A DNA stretch of 7,377 nucleotides from Bacteroidia bacterium (lineage in GTDB: Bacteria > Bacteroidota > Bacteroidia > Chitinophagales > Saprospiraceae). The DNA lies in the NCBI GenBank assembly GCA_030431945.1, contig JAUIIF010000220.1, positions 1 to 7,377 of the forward strand, given 5' to 3'. Positions 1 through 5,905 of the stretch are shown here, piece by piece; the first letter of the stretch is position 1; each line of letters begins with the position of its first letter. The position numbers and the translations under genes were made by a program. The notes below the pieces were generated by a model. That model saw only the letters and a program-made list of their open reading frames with translations. It had not been told where the DNA came from and did no database searches.

Positions 1-1623
1 ACCCAGGAGGTGGGCCGCACTTCTTCGGACGCTTTTGACGTATTTGGCGGAGCCGTCGATGGCACCGTTTACTACGTGCGCGGCGAGGGCGGTTGTATCA
101 CCAATACCGTACTGGCCGGCCTGATCGTTGACATCGATGCTGCAGATTGTGCCCCGGATGCTACGCCGGGCACCAGCTTTGAGGAAGGACTGGGGTCAAC
201 CAATGACTACGTGGATACAGGTGATCCGAACCAATTTCATGACCTGGAGAATAATCAGGGGCAACCCATGGTAAATTATGCCGCCAGAGGAAAAGAGTTA
301 GGCGTAGAGATGGTTTTTATTCCCCAACGAATGGGTACCGGAGCCGGTATTGGTGCAACCGATGGGGACGCCATTGGCATAACAAATAACGCAGACTTCA
401 ACTTCCCCGATGGTTCTCAAGGCTTGGTGCTGGAGGACACGGATGGAGTCGTGGGAGCCTATTTGTCCCCTGTAGACATATCTGGATTATCAGGCGTGAC
501 TGTTTCCTTCGATTATTACATCAACCCTACTTCCTACGAAGCTTCAGGTACCGGAACGGATCGGGTATATGCAAGTATTGCCAGTAATCGTGTTGACCGA
601 GAGGTTATTATCGATAGTAGGGCAGATGGCAGTGGTGGTTTGCCAGGCTTGGTTCTTGGGCAATGGACAAACTTCAGCTATACCATTACGGGAAGTTATG
701 ACACTCCGATACAATTGGCCTTTGCAGCAGACCTGGATGCCGGTACGGAAAGAATAATTTTTGACAACGTTTCTTTTTCGGCTGGTACCGTCGTTTGCCA
801 GGATACGGAAGCGCCCGTGGTCCGCTGCCCCGATCCCATCAGTGTGGCGGGGGATGACGCCAGCTGTATGGCCGCGGTGGATTTTACGGCTACGGCCTTT
901 GATGATTGTACCAGCACCGTGGCCATAACCTATTCCCAGGAGAGCGGTACCATGTTCCCCGTAGGCGCAACGCCGGTTATGGTGACGGCCACGGACGAAT
1001 CGGGCAAAAGCTCGACGTGTACGTTTGAGGTCACGGTTAACGACGTGACGCCGCCCACCCTTGATTGCCCGGAAATCACCGTACAGGTAGATCCGGCGAC
1101 GAACTGTGCGTTTGTAGCGGCAGATGACTCCCTCGATCCGCTGGCCAGCGACAATTGCGGTGCGGCCAGTATCCTCAGTGCCAACGGCCTGCCTTCCCTG
1201 GCGGGGGATACCATCTTTCAGGGCACCACGGAAATTGTCTGGACGGCCACCGACCTGGCCGGCCTGACGAGTACCTGTACGCAAGTCGTGAACGTCATCG
1301 TTCCGCCCGGTTGTTTCGCAACCGGCGTTACCAGCCAGGATGCTTCCGATTTTGCCAACGTGACGGCTACGCCCAACCCCTTCCGGGCCAGTACGACCAT
1401 TTCCTTCCAGTTGCCGTTTACGGCTGAAGTCGGGGTGGATGTGTTGGACGTGAGCGGTCGCGTGCTTCAGTCGGCTACGGTCCAGCCTGCGGGCAACCGT
1501 ACCTACGCCTGGGAATGGAAGGCAACGGATGCTGCCGGCGGCCGGGCACCGGCCGGTGTTTACTTTGTGCGCCTCCGGGCACAAGGCCAGGTGTTCACTC
1601 AACGGGTAGTGTTGCTGCGGTAA
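1..1623 (+). CDS. Secreted HYR-domain protein with C-terminal T9SS sorting domain (5' partial)
   Basis: The frame is open from base 1 and reads T-Q-E before the GTG at 10, so the true start lies upstream and 10 is not a credible start. Counting from that GTG (537 residues), about 55-260 is a beta-rich region of a type common in Lewinella-like extracellular proteins: FEEG, YVDTGDP, HDLENNQGQ, then DGDAIGITN, and a strand-rich stretch ending FDNVSF. Two HYR-type, immunoglobulin-like repeats follow at about 263-344 and 345-431, each starting near D/T-PP/APV-CP and ending TATD..G..STC. Residues 453-537 form a T9SS type A sorting domain: TPNPF, DVSGRVL, GVYFVRL and a basic VVLLR end. By family knowledge the protein should cross the outer membrane through T9SS and be anchored on the surface or released. 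HYR repeats suggest an adhesive or spacer role. No catalytic residues are recognised. The TAA stop is at 1621. Confidence 0.9.
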   Translation, partial: TQEVGRTSSDAFDVFGGAVDGTVYYVRGEGGCITNTVLAGLIVDIDAADCAPDATPGTSFEEGLGSTNDYVDTGDPNQFHDLENNQGQPMVNYAARGKELGVEMVFIPQRMGTGAGIGATDGDAIGITNNADFNFPDGSQGLVLEDTDGVVGAYLSPVDISGLSGVTVSFDYYINPTSYEASGTGTDRVYASIASNRVDREVIIDSRADGSGGLPGLVLGQWTNFSYTITGSYDTPIQLAFAADLDAGTERIIFDNVSFSAGTVVCQDTEAPVVRCPDPISVAGDDASCMAAVDFTATAFDDCTSTVAITYSQESGTMFPVGATPVMVTATDESGKSSTCTFEVTVNDVTPPTLDCPEITVQVDPATNCAFVAADDSLDPLASDNCGAASILSANGLPSLAGDTIFQGTTEIVWTATDLAGLTSTCTQVVNVIVPPGCFATGVTSQDASDFANVTATPNPFRASTTISFQLPFTAEVGVDVLDVSGRVLQSATVQPAGNRTYAWEWKATDAAGGRAPAGVYFVRLRAQGQVFTQRVVLLR

Positions 1624-1636
1624 ACCCAACCGGAGT

Positions 1637-1708
1637 AAAAAAAAGTAAATTTTTTTTCGCGTGCTTCTGCTTGGTTTTCAATGGCCTAGCAGGAGCACGC
1701 AAAAAAAA
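1637..1708 (+). other. Long hairpin with flanking A8/T8/A8 tracts downstream of the T9SS gene
   Basis: Positions 1659-1671 (GCGTGCTTCTGCT) pair with 1688-1700 (AGCAGGAGCACGC) with a single G-U wobble, leaving a 16-nt loop. The T8 tract at 1650-1657 can extend the stem by pairing with A8 at 1701-1708, with C1658 bulged. A second A8 at 1637-1644 could pair with the same T8. The hairpin lies just past the stop codon and before the tRNA promoter, so it probably marks the 3' end of the upstream mRNA. It is not a textbook Rho-independent terminator, because the T tract is 5' of the stem and the A tract is 3', on either strand. Confidence 0.6.
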
Positions 1709-1732
1709 GTGAAACCTTTATCTCCGGAACAC

Positions 1733-1764
1733 TTGCAAGGGTCGTTCTGCTGCCCCTATATTTG
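1733..1764 (+). promoter_or_regulatory. Bacteroidota-type promoter of the tRNA-Asp gene
   Basis: A TTG at 1733-1735 is followed after 21 nt by TATATTTG at 1757-1764. This matches the Bacteroidota housekeeping pattern (-33 TTG, -7 TAnnTTTG). Transcription would start near 1770, giving a roughly 55-nt 5' leader before the tRNA. It is the best promoter match I see in the window, and its place directly upstream of a stable RNA gene supports it. Confidence 0.75.
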
Positions 1765-1826
1765 CGCAGCATTTGGGAAAGCGGTTAACGAAACGCAGAC
1801 ATTTCTCAGGCGCTGAAAAGACTACT

Positions 1827-1900
1827 GGTCTGGTAGTTCAGTTGGTTAGAATGCCGCCCTGTCACGGCGGAGGTCGCGGGTTCGAGTCCCGTCCAGACCG
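1827..1900 (+). tRNA. tRNA-Asp (anticodon GUC)
   Basis: This is a complete 74-nt cloverleaf. The acceptor arm GGTCTGG pairs with CCAGACC (1893-1899), followed by discriminator G1900, which is an aspartate identity base. The D-arm contains AGTTGGTTA. The anticodon stem CCGCC/GGCGG (1854-1858 with 1866-1870) encloses the loop CTGTCAC with anticodon GTC at 1861-1863. The T-arm GCGGG-TTCGAGT-CCCGT has one G-U pair. The 3' CCA is not encoded (CTT follows), so it must be added after transcription. The gene decodes GAC and GAU. It appears to be a single-gene unit with its own promoter and terminator. Confidence 0.97.
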
Positions 1901-1903
1901 CTT

Positions 1904-1931
1904 AAGCCGCTCCTTTTTGGAGCGGCTTTTT
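1904..1931 (+). terminator. Rho-independent terminator of tRNA-Asp
   Basis: A 10-bp perfect stem, AAGCCGCTCC (1904-1913) with GGAGCGGCTT (1919-1928), encloses a T5 loop. The run of T continues to 1931. It begins four bases after the tRNA discriminator base, so it closes the tRNA transcript. Confidence 0.92.
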
Positions 1932-2038
1932 GCGTTTATGGCGGTTTTATTGGGGTTGAGGGTGTTCTTTATTTGTGGCCACTACGGCAGCTGGTTGTTT
2001 GTCAGTGATTGCCTCAGATAAAGGGAATACCCGATCTT

Positions 2039-2284
2039 TTATTTGCTGATTATACCTTTTACTATTTTACTGCAACCAAAAAGTTGCAATAGCACCCCTG
2101 CGATAAGTGATAACCAGTGAACAAACATCATAAAGAGTTGGTCGCCAGGATCATAAAAGTTCGAGTTCGGATCATAGCTTAAGAGTATTCCAAGCGGTTC
2201 TTTCGTCAGGTAGAAGATAACAAAGCATCCCAGGCCGAAAAAGACCTGTATTAGGGGGGCGATGTTATAGTGGTGATTTTCCAT
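2039..2284 (-). CDS. Small two-helix membrane protein, function unknown
   Basis: This 81-residue ORF has an ATG start and TAA stop. Two hydrophobic segments are visible: about 10-26 (LIQVFFGLGCFVIFYL) and about 51-70 (MFVHWLSLIAGVLLQLFGC). A polar, aspartate- and asparagine-rich loop lies between them, and the C-terminus is lysine-containing (KIVKGIISK). The coherent helix-loop-helix pattern and AT-leaning codon use favour a real gene. It resembles many small Bacteroidota membrane proteins but matches no family I can name. No Shine-Dalgarno sequence precedes the ATG, as is usual in this phylum. It stands alone, tail-to-tail with the tRNA unit, and its upstream region holds the IS about 245 bp away. 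Confidence 0.6.
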   Translation of the reverse strand: MENHHYNIAPLIQVFFGLGCFVIFYLTKEPLGILLSYDPNSNFYDPGDQLFMMFVHWLSLIAGVLLQLFGCSKIVKGIISK

Positions 2285-2528
2285 TATGAAAATTTAGCAA
2301 AAACTGAAAGCTGAGTGGCCTAGCTGGTATTGGTTTAATGTCTGGCCGAACAAAACCAATGCATTTGACGGTGATGATGACCTACAAGTAGTTCAGACCA
2401 CCCAATTACTGCGAATTTAAAGCACCAAGTTCTCCCAAAAAGCTTGAATCCGCATTTTAGTACGTGCGGTGGTATTCTAAGCGTTGGGCTTGTTTTTTTT
2501 TATCAAGCTTTACCTTGAAAAGCCCCTC
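2285..2528. other. Intergenic region before the IS; no gene seen
   Basis: These 244 bp separate the divergent small membrane gene from the IS left end. They should hold the promoter of the 2039-2284 gene, but I find no clean TAnnTTTG box on the minus strand. The only structure is the nested inverted repeat at 2439-2511. Confidence 0.5.
2439..2511. repeat. Nested imperfect inverted repeat near the IS left end
   Basis: AAAGCTTGA (2439-2447) is the exact reverse complement of TCAAGCTTT (2503-2511). Inside it, CCGCA (2449/2450-2454) can pair with TGCGG (2465-2469), and GAAT with ATTC across a small bulge. A run of nine T lies at 2493-2501 within the right arm. It could be a terminator-like or structured RNA element, or a remnant of an older repeat. 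Several alternative pairings exist, so the fold is uncertain. Confidence 0.4.
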
Positions 2529-2556
2529 TGTACGCTTCCCATTTACCGCTACCACC
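2529..2556 (+). repeat. IS left terminal inverted repeat (IRL)
   Basis: The first 12 bases, TGTACGCTTCCC, are identical to the inverted right end. After a 5-base stretch with four mismatches, CCGCTACC matches again. The repeat lies 52 bp upstream of the preferred orfA start. Confidence 0.88.
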
Positions 2557-2607
2557 GATAAGTAGAAAGTGATCGTTATCTTACATCACCTTCCAAAATC
2601 GCACCAC

Positions 2608-2904
2608 ATGCGTAAATCAAGATTCACTACCGATCAGCAGCGCGCCATCCTGGCTGAATGGGATGCGGGGAGTTCCGTTGAAGAACTCGTACGCAAACAC
2701 CAGCTCAGCGCTGCCACCCTGTACAAGTGGAAAAAAGCACACGCCATCGAGGCCGACGACACAGCACGTGAACTCAAAGAGTTGCGCGAGCAGAATGTCC
2801 GCCTCAAAAAGATGTTCGCCGAACTTAGTATGGATCACGGTATTCTCCAAGAGGGGTACGACATGCTAAAAAAGTGGCAAGCCCAAGACGCCAAGAAAAA
2901 ATGA
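2608..2904 (+). CDS. IS3-family transposase OrfA (DNA-binding subunit)
   Basis: I chose the ATG at 2608 (98 residues) over the GTG at 2569, because MRKSRFT is the usual OrfA N-terminus and the extra 13 residues look like untranslated leader. Residues about 7-45 form a helix-turn-helix: IL.EWDAGSSVEELVRKHQLSAATLYKWKK. This should bind the terminal repeats. Residues about 53-86 form a leucine-zipper-like coiled coil (LKELREQNVRLKKMFAELS). The TGA stop overlaps the orfB ATG in ATGA (2901-2904), directly after a run of six A. By family knowledge OrfA alone acts as a regulator, and a frameshifted OrfAB fusion is the active transposase. Confidence 0.9.
   Translation: MRKSRFTTDQQRAILAEWDAGSSVEELVRKHQLSAATLYKWKKAHAIEADDTARELKELREQNVRLKKMFAELSMDHGILQEGYDMLKKWQAQDAKKK
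2895..2904 (+). promoter_or_regulatory. Probable -1 frameshift or slippage site joining OrfA and OrfB
   Basis: The sequence G-AAA-AAA-TGA ends orfA, and orfB is in the -1 frame. Two tandem AAA lysine codons directly before the stop are a classic setting for -1 ribosomal slippage, and A6 could also allow polymerase slippage. An ATG at 2901-2903 overlaps the stop, so translational coupling to free OrfB is also possible. The heptamer starts with G rather than A, so it is not the perfect A-AAA-AAG motif. Confidence 0.6.
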
Positions 2905-3761
2905 TCGACCGGGTAATTTCTCACAGTCGGATGGAGGACGGCTGCTCGCGCAGTCTTCGTAAAACTTGTCGTGTCTTGGGCTTTCGCCGAGCTACTTACT
3001 ACTCCCGCCGTCAGGGCCACCGTCCTGAAGAAGTGGATGCCGAACTGAGTGATTTGTTGCGGCGGACCGCTAGTCGCTTTATTTGTTGGGGCTTCTGGAT
3101 GATTTTCTGGTATTTGCGCCGCCAGAACCTGATACAGGATAACCATAAACGGGTGTACAGACTTTGGAAAGCAGCCGGACTGAACCTGCGCATGCCTCCT
3201 CAGCGTCCGCGTATCCGGCGGGAATACAACGCCTTGCTCGTACCCCATCAAATCAATCAAGGCTGGGCGATGGACTTTGTCAGCGATTGGGTGGTCGGGC
3301 CGGATAAGCAGTCTGTACGTATCATTAACATCATGGATGAGTGTTCCCGCCGGGCCTTATGGACGGAAGCCCATAGCAGCATTTCGGCTAAGAAGCTCAT
3401 TGAGGTGTTGGAAAAATTGATTGCCTGGCGAGGCGTACCAGAATACATTCGTTGCGACAACGGTCCTGAGTTCATCGCCGCCAGGCTGAAAGACTGGGCG
3501 CAACAGCATGGTATCGAGCTGCGGTACATCCAGCCCGGTAAGCCATCGCAAAATGGTCTTATCGAGCGGCTGAACAAGACGCTTCGAGTCGAGTGTCTGA
3601 ACCTGAGCTGGTTCAACTCTCTGGATGAAATCAACTCAGAACTACAAGAATGGAGTGTGGTCTATAACGGACTACGTCCCCATCAGAACTTGGGCTACCT
3701 GACCCCTATGAGTTACGAAAAACTAAACGAGAATTTCTACCAAAAGGCGGTAGCGGCGTAG
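2901..3761 (+). CDS. IS3-family transposase OrfB (DDE catalytic subunit)
   Basis: Taking the ATG at 2901 gives 286 residues, the normal size for OrfB. The N-terminal part holds the HTH_21-like region (about 44-100), with GFWMIFWYLRRQN then NHKRVYRLWKAAGL. The retroviral-integrase-like core follows. Its catalytic triad is D125 (GWAMDFVSD), D186 (RCDNGPEF) and E222 (GLIERLNKT), with 35 residues between the second D and E, the DD35E spacing. Later family motifs are RVECLN, VYNGLRPHQNLGYLTP. The protein performs the cut-and-join chemistry, usually as the OrfAB fusion made by a frameshift at 2895-2904. Some replacement around FICWGFW (60-66), where most relatives have a charged R/G-rich turn, is the only unusual part. 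It appears functional. Confidence 0.95.
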   Translation: MIDRVISHSRMEDGCSRSLRKTCRVLGFRRATYYSRRQGHRPEEVDAELSDLLRRTASRFICWGFWMIFWYLRRQNLIQDNHKRVYRLWKAAGLNLRMPPQRPRIRREYNALLVPHQINQGWAMDFVSDWVVGPDKQSVRIINIMDECSRRALWTEAHSSISAKKLIEVLEKLIAWRGVPEYIRCDNGPEFIAARLKDWAQQHGIELRYIQPGKPSQNGLIERLNKTLRVECLNLSWFNSLDEINSELQEWSVVYNGLRPHQNLGYLTPMSYEKLNENFYQKAVAA

Positions 3762-3773
3762 GGGAAGCGTACA
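3746..3773 (-). repeat. IS right terminal inverted repeat (IRR)
   Basis: Read on the minus strand from 3773, this matches the left end at 23 of 28 positions and begins with the same TGTACGCTTCCC. The orfB TAG stop (3759-3761) lies inside it, a compact arrangement common in IS3 elements. Confidence 0.88.
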
Positions 3774-3810
3774 ATGAGGGGATCGTTTGGGCGATTATGT
3801 TGATTCTTTT

Positions 3811-4419
3811 TTACAGTTCTAGGGGCTTAAAATAGCCAAGCCTACGATTAAGTGTATCATTTTCATATGCGTATTGTTCAAAATCCCACAGGTGATCTCC
3901 TAAGGATCCAATTTTATCGTATTGAGGGTTAGATCGACACACGATCCTCATCTTTTTGCTTATTTTTTGATTCTTTCCAATAACATACATAGTGTATCCA
4001 TCCAGAAAAGATGAAGTAGGAACTTTGAAAATCGGTTCATCCCAAAAATCGAATTCTTCATACATGGACTTTACGGTATTCCATTGATCTCTATCTAACT
4101 GTCGAAAATAAGTTTCTCTACCTAATGATGATTTTTTGGTGCTCTTGTTGAATGCATAAAAACTTGAGTCAACTCTAAAGAATATCCTAGCATGAACATT
4201 CTCCCATGCAGAATAAGTCATCATTCCATATAGTTCATCAGACGACTCTTCAATGAATTTTCTTATTTCCAAGGAGTCAGCTAAAACCTGTAAGTCCTTT
4301 TGAATTTCATAAGATGTATCAGGTGTTGATAGGCTATCGTATGCCTTATCACAACTTTGAATAAAAACCAAGGTCGCAATTAGGAATAATATCCATTTTA
4401 TGGTTTTGTACAGATTCAT
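3811..4419 (-). CDS. Predicted lipoprotein, function unknown
   Basis: The 202-residue ORF starts at ATG 4419 and stops at TAA 3811. Residues 1-22 form a lipoprotein signal peptide: a short basic start (K5, K8), a hydrophobic core (ILFLIATLVFI) and the lipobox FIQS-C with C23 as the lipidated cysteine. The mature part is hydrophilic and rich in aromatic and acidic residues, with no repeats and no motif I recognise (for example WNTVKSMYEEFDFWDEP and LGDHLWDFEQYAYEN). It should be anchored in the inner or outer membrane facing the periplasm or the exterior. Base composition is visibly richer in AT than the T9SS gene or the IS. The start lacks a Shine-Dalgarno sequence but is preceded by an A-rich stretch. 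The next gene upstream is 252 bp away, so it is probably transcribed alone. Confidence 0.8.
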   Translation of the reverse strand: MNLYKTIKWILFLIATLVFIQSCDKAYDSLSTPDTSYEIQKDLQVLADSLEIRKFIEESSDELYGMMTYSAWENVHARIFFRVDSSFYAFNKSTKKSSLGRETYFRQLDRDQWNTVKSMYEEFDFWDEPIFKVPTSSFLDGYTMYVIGKNQKISKKMRIVCRSNPQYDKIGSLGDHLWDFEQYAYENDTLNRRLGYFKPLEL

Positions 4420-4521
4420 GTTTATTAGGTGTATGGTTCTGAATAGGATTCTTAACTGGTAATGACGTCTAAGTGAAATTGCTACTTGTTAACTTACGTG
4501 AATAGCAAATATTTTTCCTTT

Positions 4522-4529
4522 CAAATATA
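4522..4529 (-). promoter_or_regulatory. Possible -7 box (TATATTTG) for the lipoprotein gene
   Basis: Read on the minus strand, 4529-4522 is TATATTTG, a perfect match to the Bacteroidota -7 consensus and identical to the tRNA promoter box. It lies about 100 bp upstream of the lipoprotein start. A TTG at the expected distance is missing (the nearest is only about 11 nt away, at 4543-4541), so the call is tentative. The rest of the 4420-4671 gap shows no gene. Confidence 0.4.
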
Positions 4530-4671
4530 CCTGTTTTTGACAAGCTCTAACTTGTACACTCAGAATAAAGAAGCGCCCGCACCACCAGTATGAGAGGGAT
4601 AAGGAATACCAATTGTGCAACTCTTTGCGAAAATTCAATAATCAGATAGCTGTTACACTCCCTTATAACCG

Positions 4672-5316
4672 TTATTCCCTCATCTGAAAAACGCCCAGTC
4701 TCTTATTCCATTTTAAGAAAAGGACTTTTCTTTCTTTCAGTAGTTTATCAATTTGTTCGTCGCTTACGATAGGGTTGTCTGGATAATCAAAGTTGATGTA
4801 ATCTTCGCATATCTCCAATTTCAACCTGATAGTAAGACCAAAGCGTGGGAGTTCATAATTAATAGCATGTGGAGCATGCTTTATAACAATATTCGTGTTA
4901 TTGGAATCCTGATAAAACTGTTCAATTGCAATCTGAGGTAATACTACATGACTAACGTCTACCCACCCCTCATTTTCATACTTTAAGAAATAGGTTCTTC
5001 TGTTTTCCGTAGTGGGGCAGGCAAAAATATCCCCACAGGCATAACCGGGTAAATGAATTACAACTACATCTTTTTCTCTATAACCTTTAAATAAAGCCAT
5101 TTGAAAAATGGGTTCTAGCTCATTTTCTGACGTACTAAATGCAATGTATCCGTTCCTAACGTCGATAATTTTTTTATAGGAGTCGTGAAAGTCACAAATC
5201 CATTCAGCTTTAATTAAAGCGAAATAATCTTGTATGTTTTTATCTTTTTCAACCACTTGCGCATTTATACTGGCCATAATCGCCAAGAGGATAACTGTAA
5301 ATTTTAGTTTTTTCAT
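4672..5316 (-). CDS. Sec-exported protein of unknown function
   Basis: The frame opens at 5364, but the ATG at 5316 is preferred. It gives 214 residues with a clean signal peptide, MKKLKFTVILLAIMASINAQ, cleavable after A19. The 16 extra residues upstream would bury this signal. The mature protein has about 195 residues, with several cysteines (near WICDF, GYACGDIFACP and LEICEDY) that could form disulfides in the periplasm. It also has a mixed alpha/beta look, e.g. NRRTYFLKYENEGWVDVSHVVLP. No enzymatic motif is recognised. The C-terminus (KWNKRLGVFQMRE) is not a T9SS sorting domain, so a periplasmic location is more likely than the surface. AT-rich codon use matches the neighbouring lipoprotein. 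No Shine-Dalgarno sequence is seen. Confidence 0.78.
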   Translation of the reverse strand: MKKLKFTVILLAIMASINAQVVEKDKNIQDYFALIKAEWICDFHDSYKKIIDVRNGYIAFSTSENELEPIFQMALFKGYREKDVVVIHLPGYACGDIFACPTTENRRTYFLKYENEGWVDVSHVVLPQIAIEQFYQDSNNTNIVIKHAPHAINYELPRFGLTIRLKLEICEDYINFDYPDNPIVSDEQIDKLLKERKVLFLKWNKRLGVFQMRE

Positions 5317-5389
5317 GCGCACTGAAACTAACGATCTGCAAGTGGCTTGTGCCTGGAAGTGCACCTGAGCCTTTCGTGCATTGTTGAAC

Positions 5390-5602
5390 TATATCTAAGC
5401 CGGAGTGGTTTGGGACAATTTGCGCGTAGCTAGCGTGGTTGCTGATGAGGCAAAAAACGTAGGCGAAGCCTTAGCTCGCGTCGGGTGGGTTAAGGGTCCC
5501 ACCCGTAAGCAGGCTTTTTAACGAAATCAGCAGCCGCGATAGCAAGTGAAAAAGTCCCACCCCGCAGGAGCAACGAAGTTAAACCACTTTGACTTAGGTA
5601 TA
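5390..5602. repeat. Large imperfect palindrome, MITE-like or structured RNA element
   Basis: The two ends are inverted copies: the left begins TATATCTAAGCCGGAGTGGTTT and the right, reverse-complemented, begins TATACCTAAGTCAAAGTGGTTT in shortened form, with about four mismatches in the first 22 positions. Further paired blocks are TGCTGAT (5440-5446) with ATCAGCA (5526-5532) and a central perfect hairpin, CGGGTGGG (5482-5489) with CCCACCCG (5498-5505), loop of 8. A second CCCACCC at 5556-5562 offers an alternative partner. A TA dinucleotide sits at each outer edge. There is no ORF of note. It fits a miniature inverted-repeat element or a structured noncoding RNA. No second copy lies in this window. 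Confidence 0.6.
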
Positions 5603-5905
5603 AGCTGCTACCGTAAAATACCATAATCTTAGAGACAAATCAAATCGACTTTCCCGTATCCAAAAAAACAGCACGTAGCCGGGCCTGCTTGGTCCGTCAC
5701 CCTGCTGCCAATTTATCTGCGTGGACAACACCTATGAACCAAGGACAGCTCAGAAAGTATCACTCAGGCCTACTGCCTTACTGTACGATCCGGCCTTACT
5801 CTTTCACCATAACGGACTACAGCCCCCAGCATGTCGGTGGTAAAAAGTTGCAGAGCGGTGACGCAGCCATTTCTGATCTAACCCAACCAGTAACCTGCCA
5901 TTGCT
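5603..5905. other. Intergenic region without a supported gene
   Basis: About 300 bp between the palindromic element and the 3' end of the membrane protein gene. A 70-80 residue plus-strand ORF crosses it, but it lacks a promoter, recognisable protein character and a non-overlapping end, so I do not call it. On the minus strand a T7 tract (5668-5662) lies downstream of the membrane protein gene, with only a weak 4-bp stem before it. I see nothing else definite. Confidence 0.5.

Larger units (their letters stand above)
2529..3773 (+). mobile_element. IS3-family insertion sequence (IS407-like), apparently intact
   Basis: The 1245-bp element is bounded by imperfect 28-bp terminal inverted repeats that begin TGTACGCTTCCC and match at 23 of 28 positions. 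The TG...CA ends are typical of IS3. It carries orfA and orfB in overlapping frames, with orfB in the -1 frame and a full DD35E triad, all standard for the family. The RLKKMFAELSMD phrase in OrfA and RVECLN..WF in OrfB favour the IS407 subgroup, which is an inference from memory. Neither ORF contains an internal stop. The bases flanking the ends (CCTC and ATGA) do not form the expected 3-5 bp direct repeat. Confidence 0.93.

Noticed and set aside
544..1629. 361-residue ORF on the minus strand opposite the T9SS gene
   Set aside because: It has no domain or start signal, an arginine/glycine/histidine-rich composition typical of antisense frames in GC-rich DNA, and the plus strand has clear HYR and T9SS motifs.
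1773..2021. 82-residue plus-strand ORF across the tRNA
   Set aside because: It runs through the tRNA-Asp gene and its terminator, so it is a chance frame.
2388..2400. TTCAGACCAC resembling the 3' end of the tRNA-Asp gene (possible att site)
   Set aside because: The match to CCAGACCGC is too short and imperfect, and there is no integrase gene or longer shared core.
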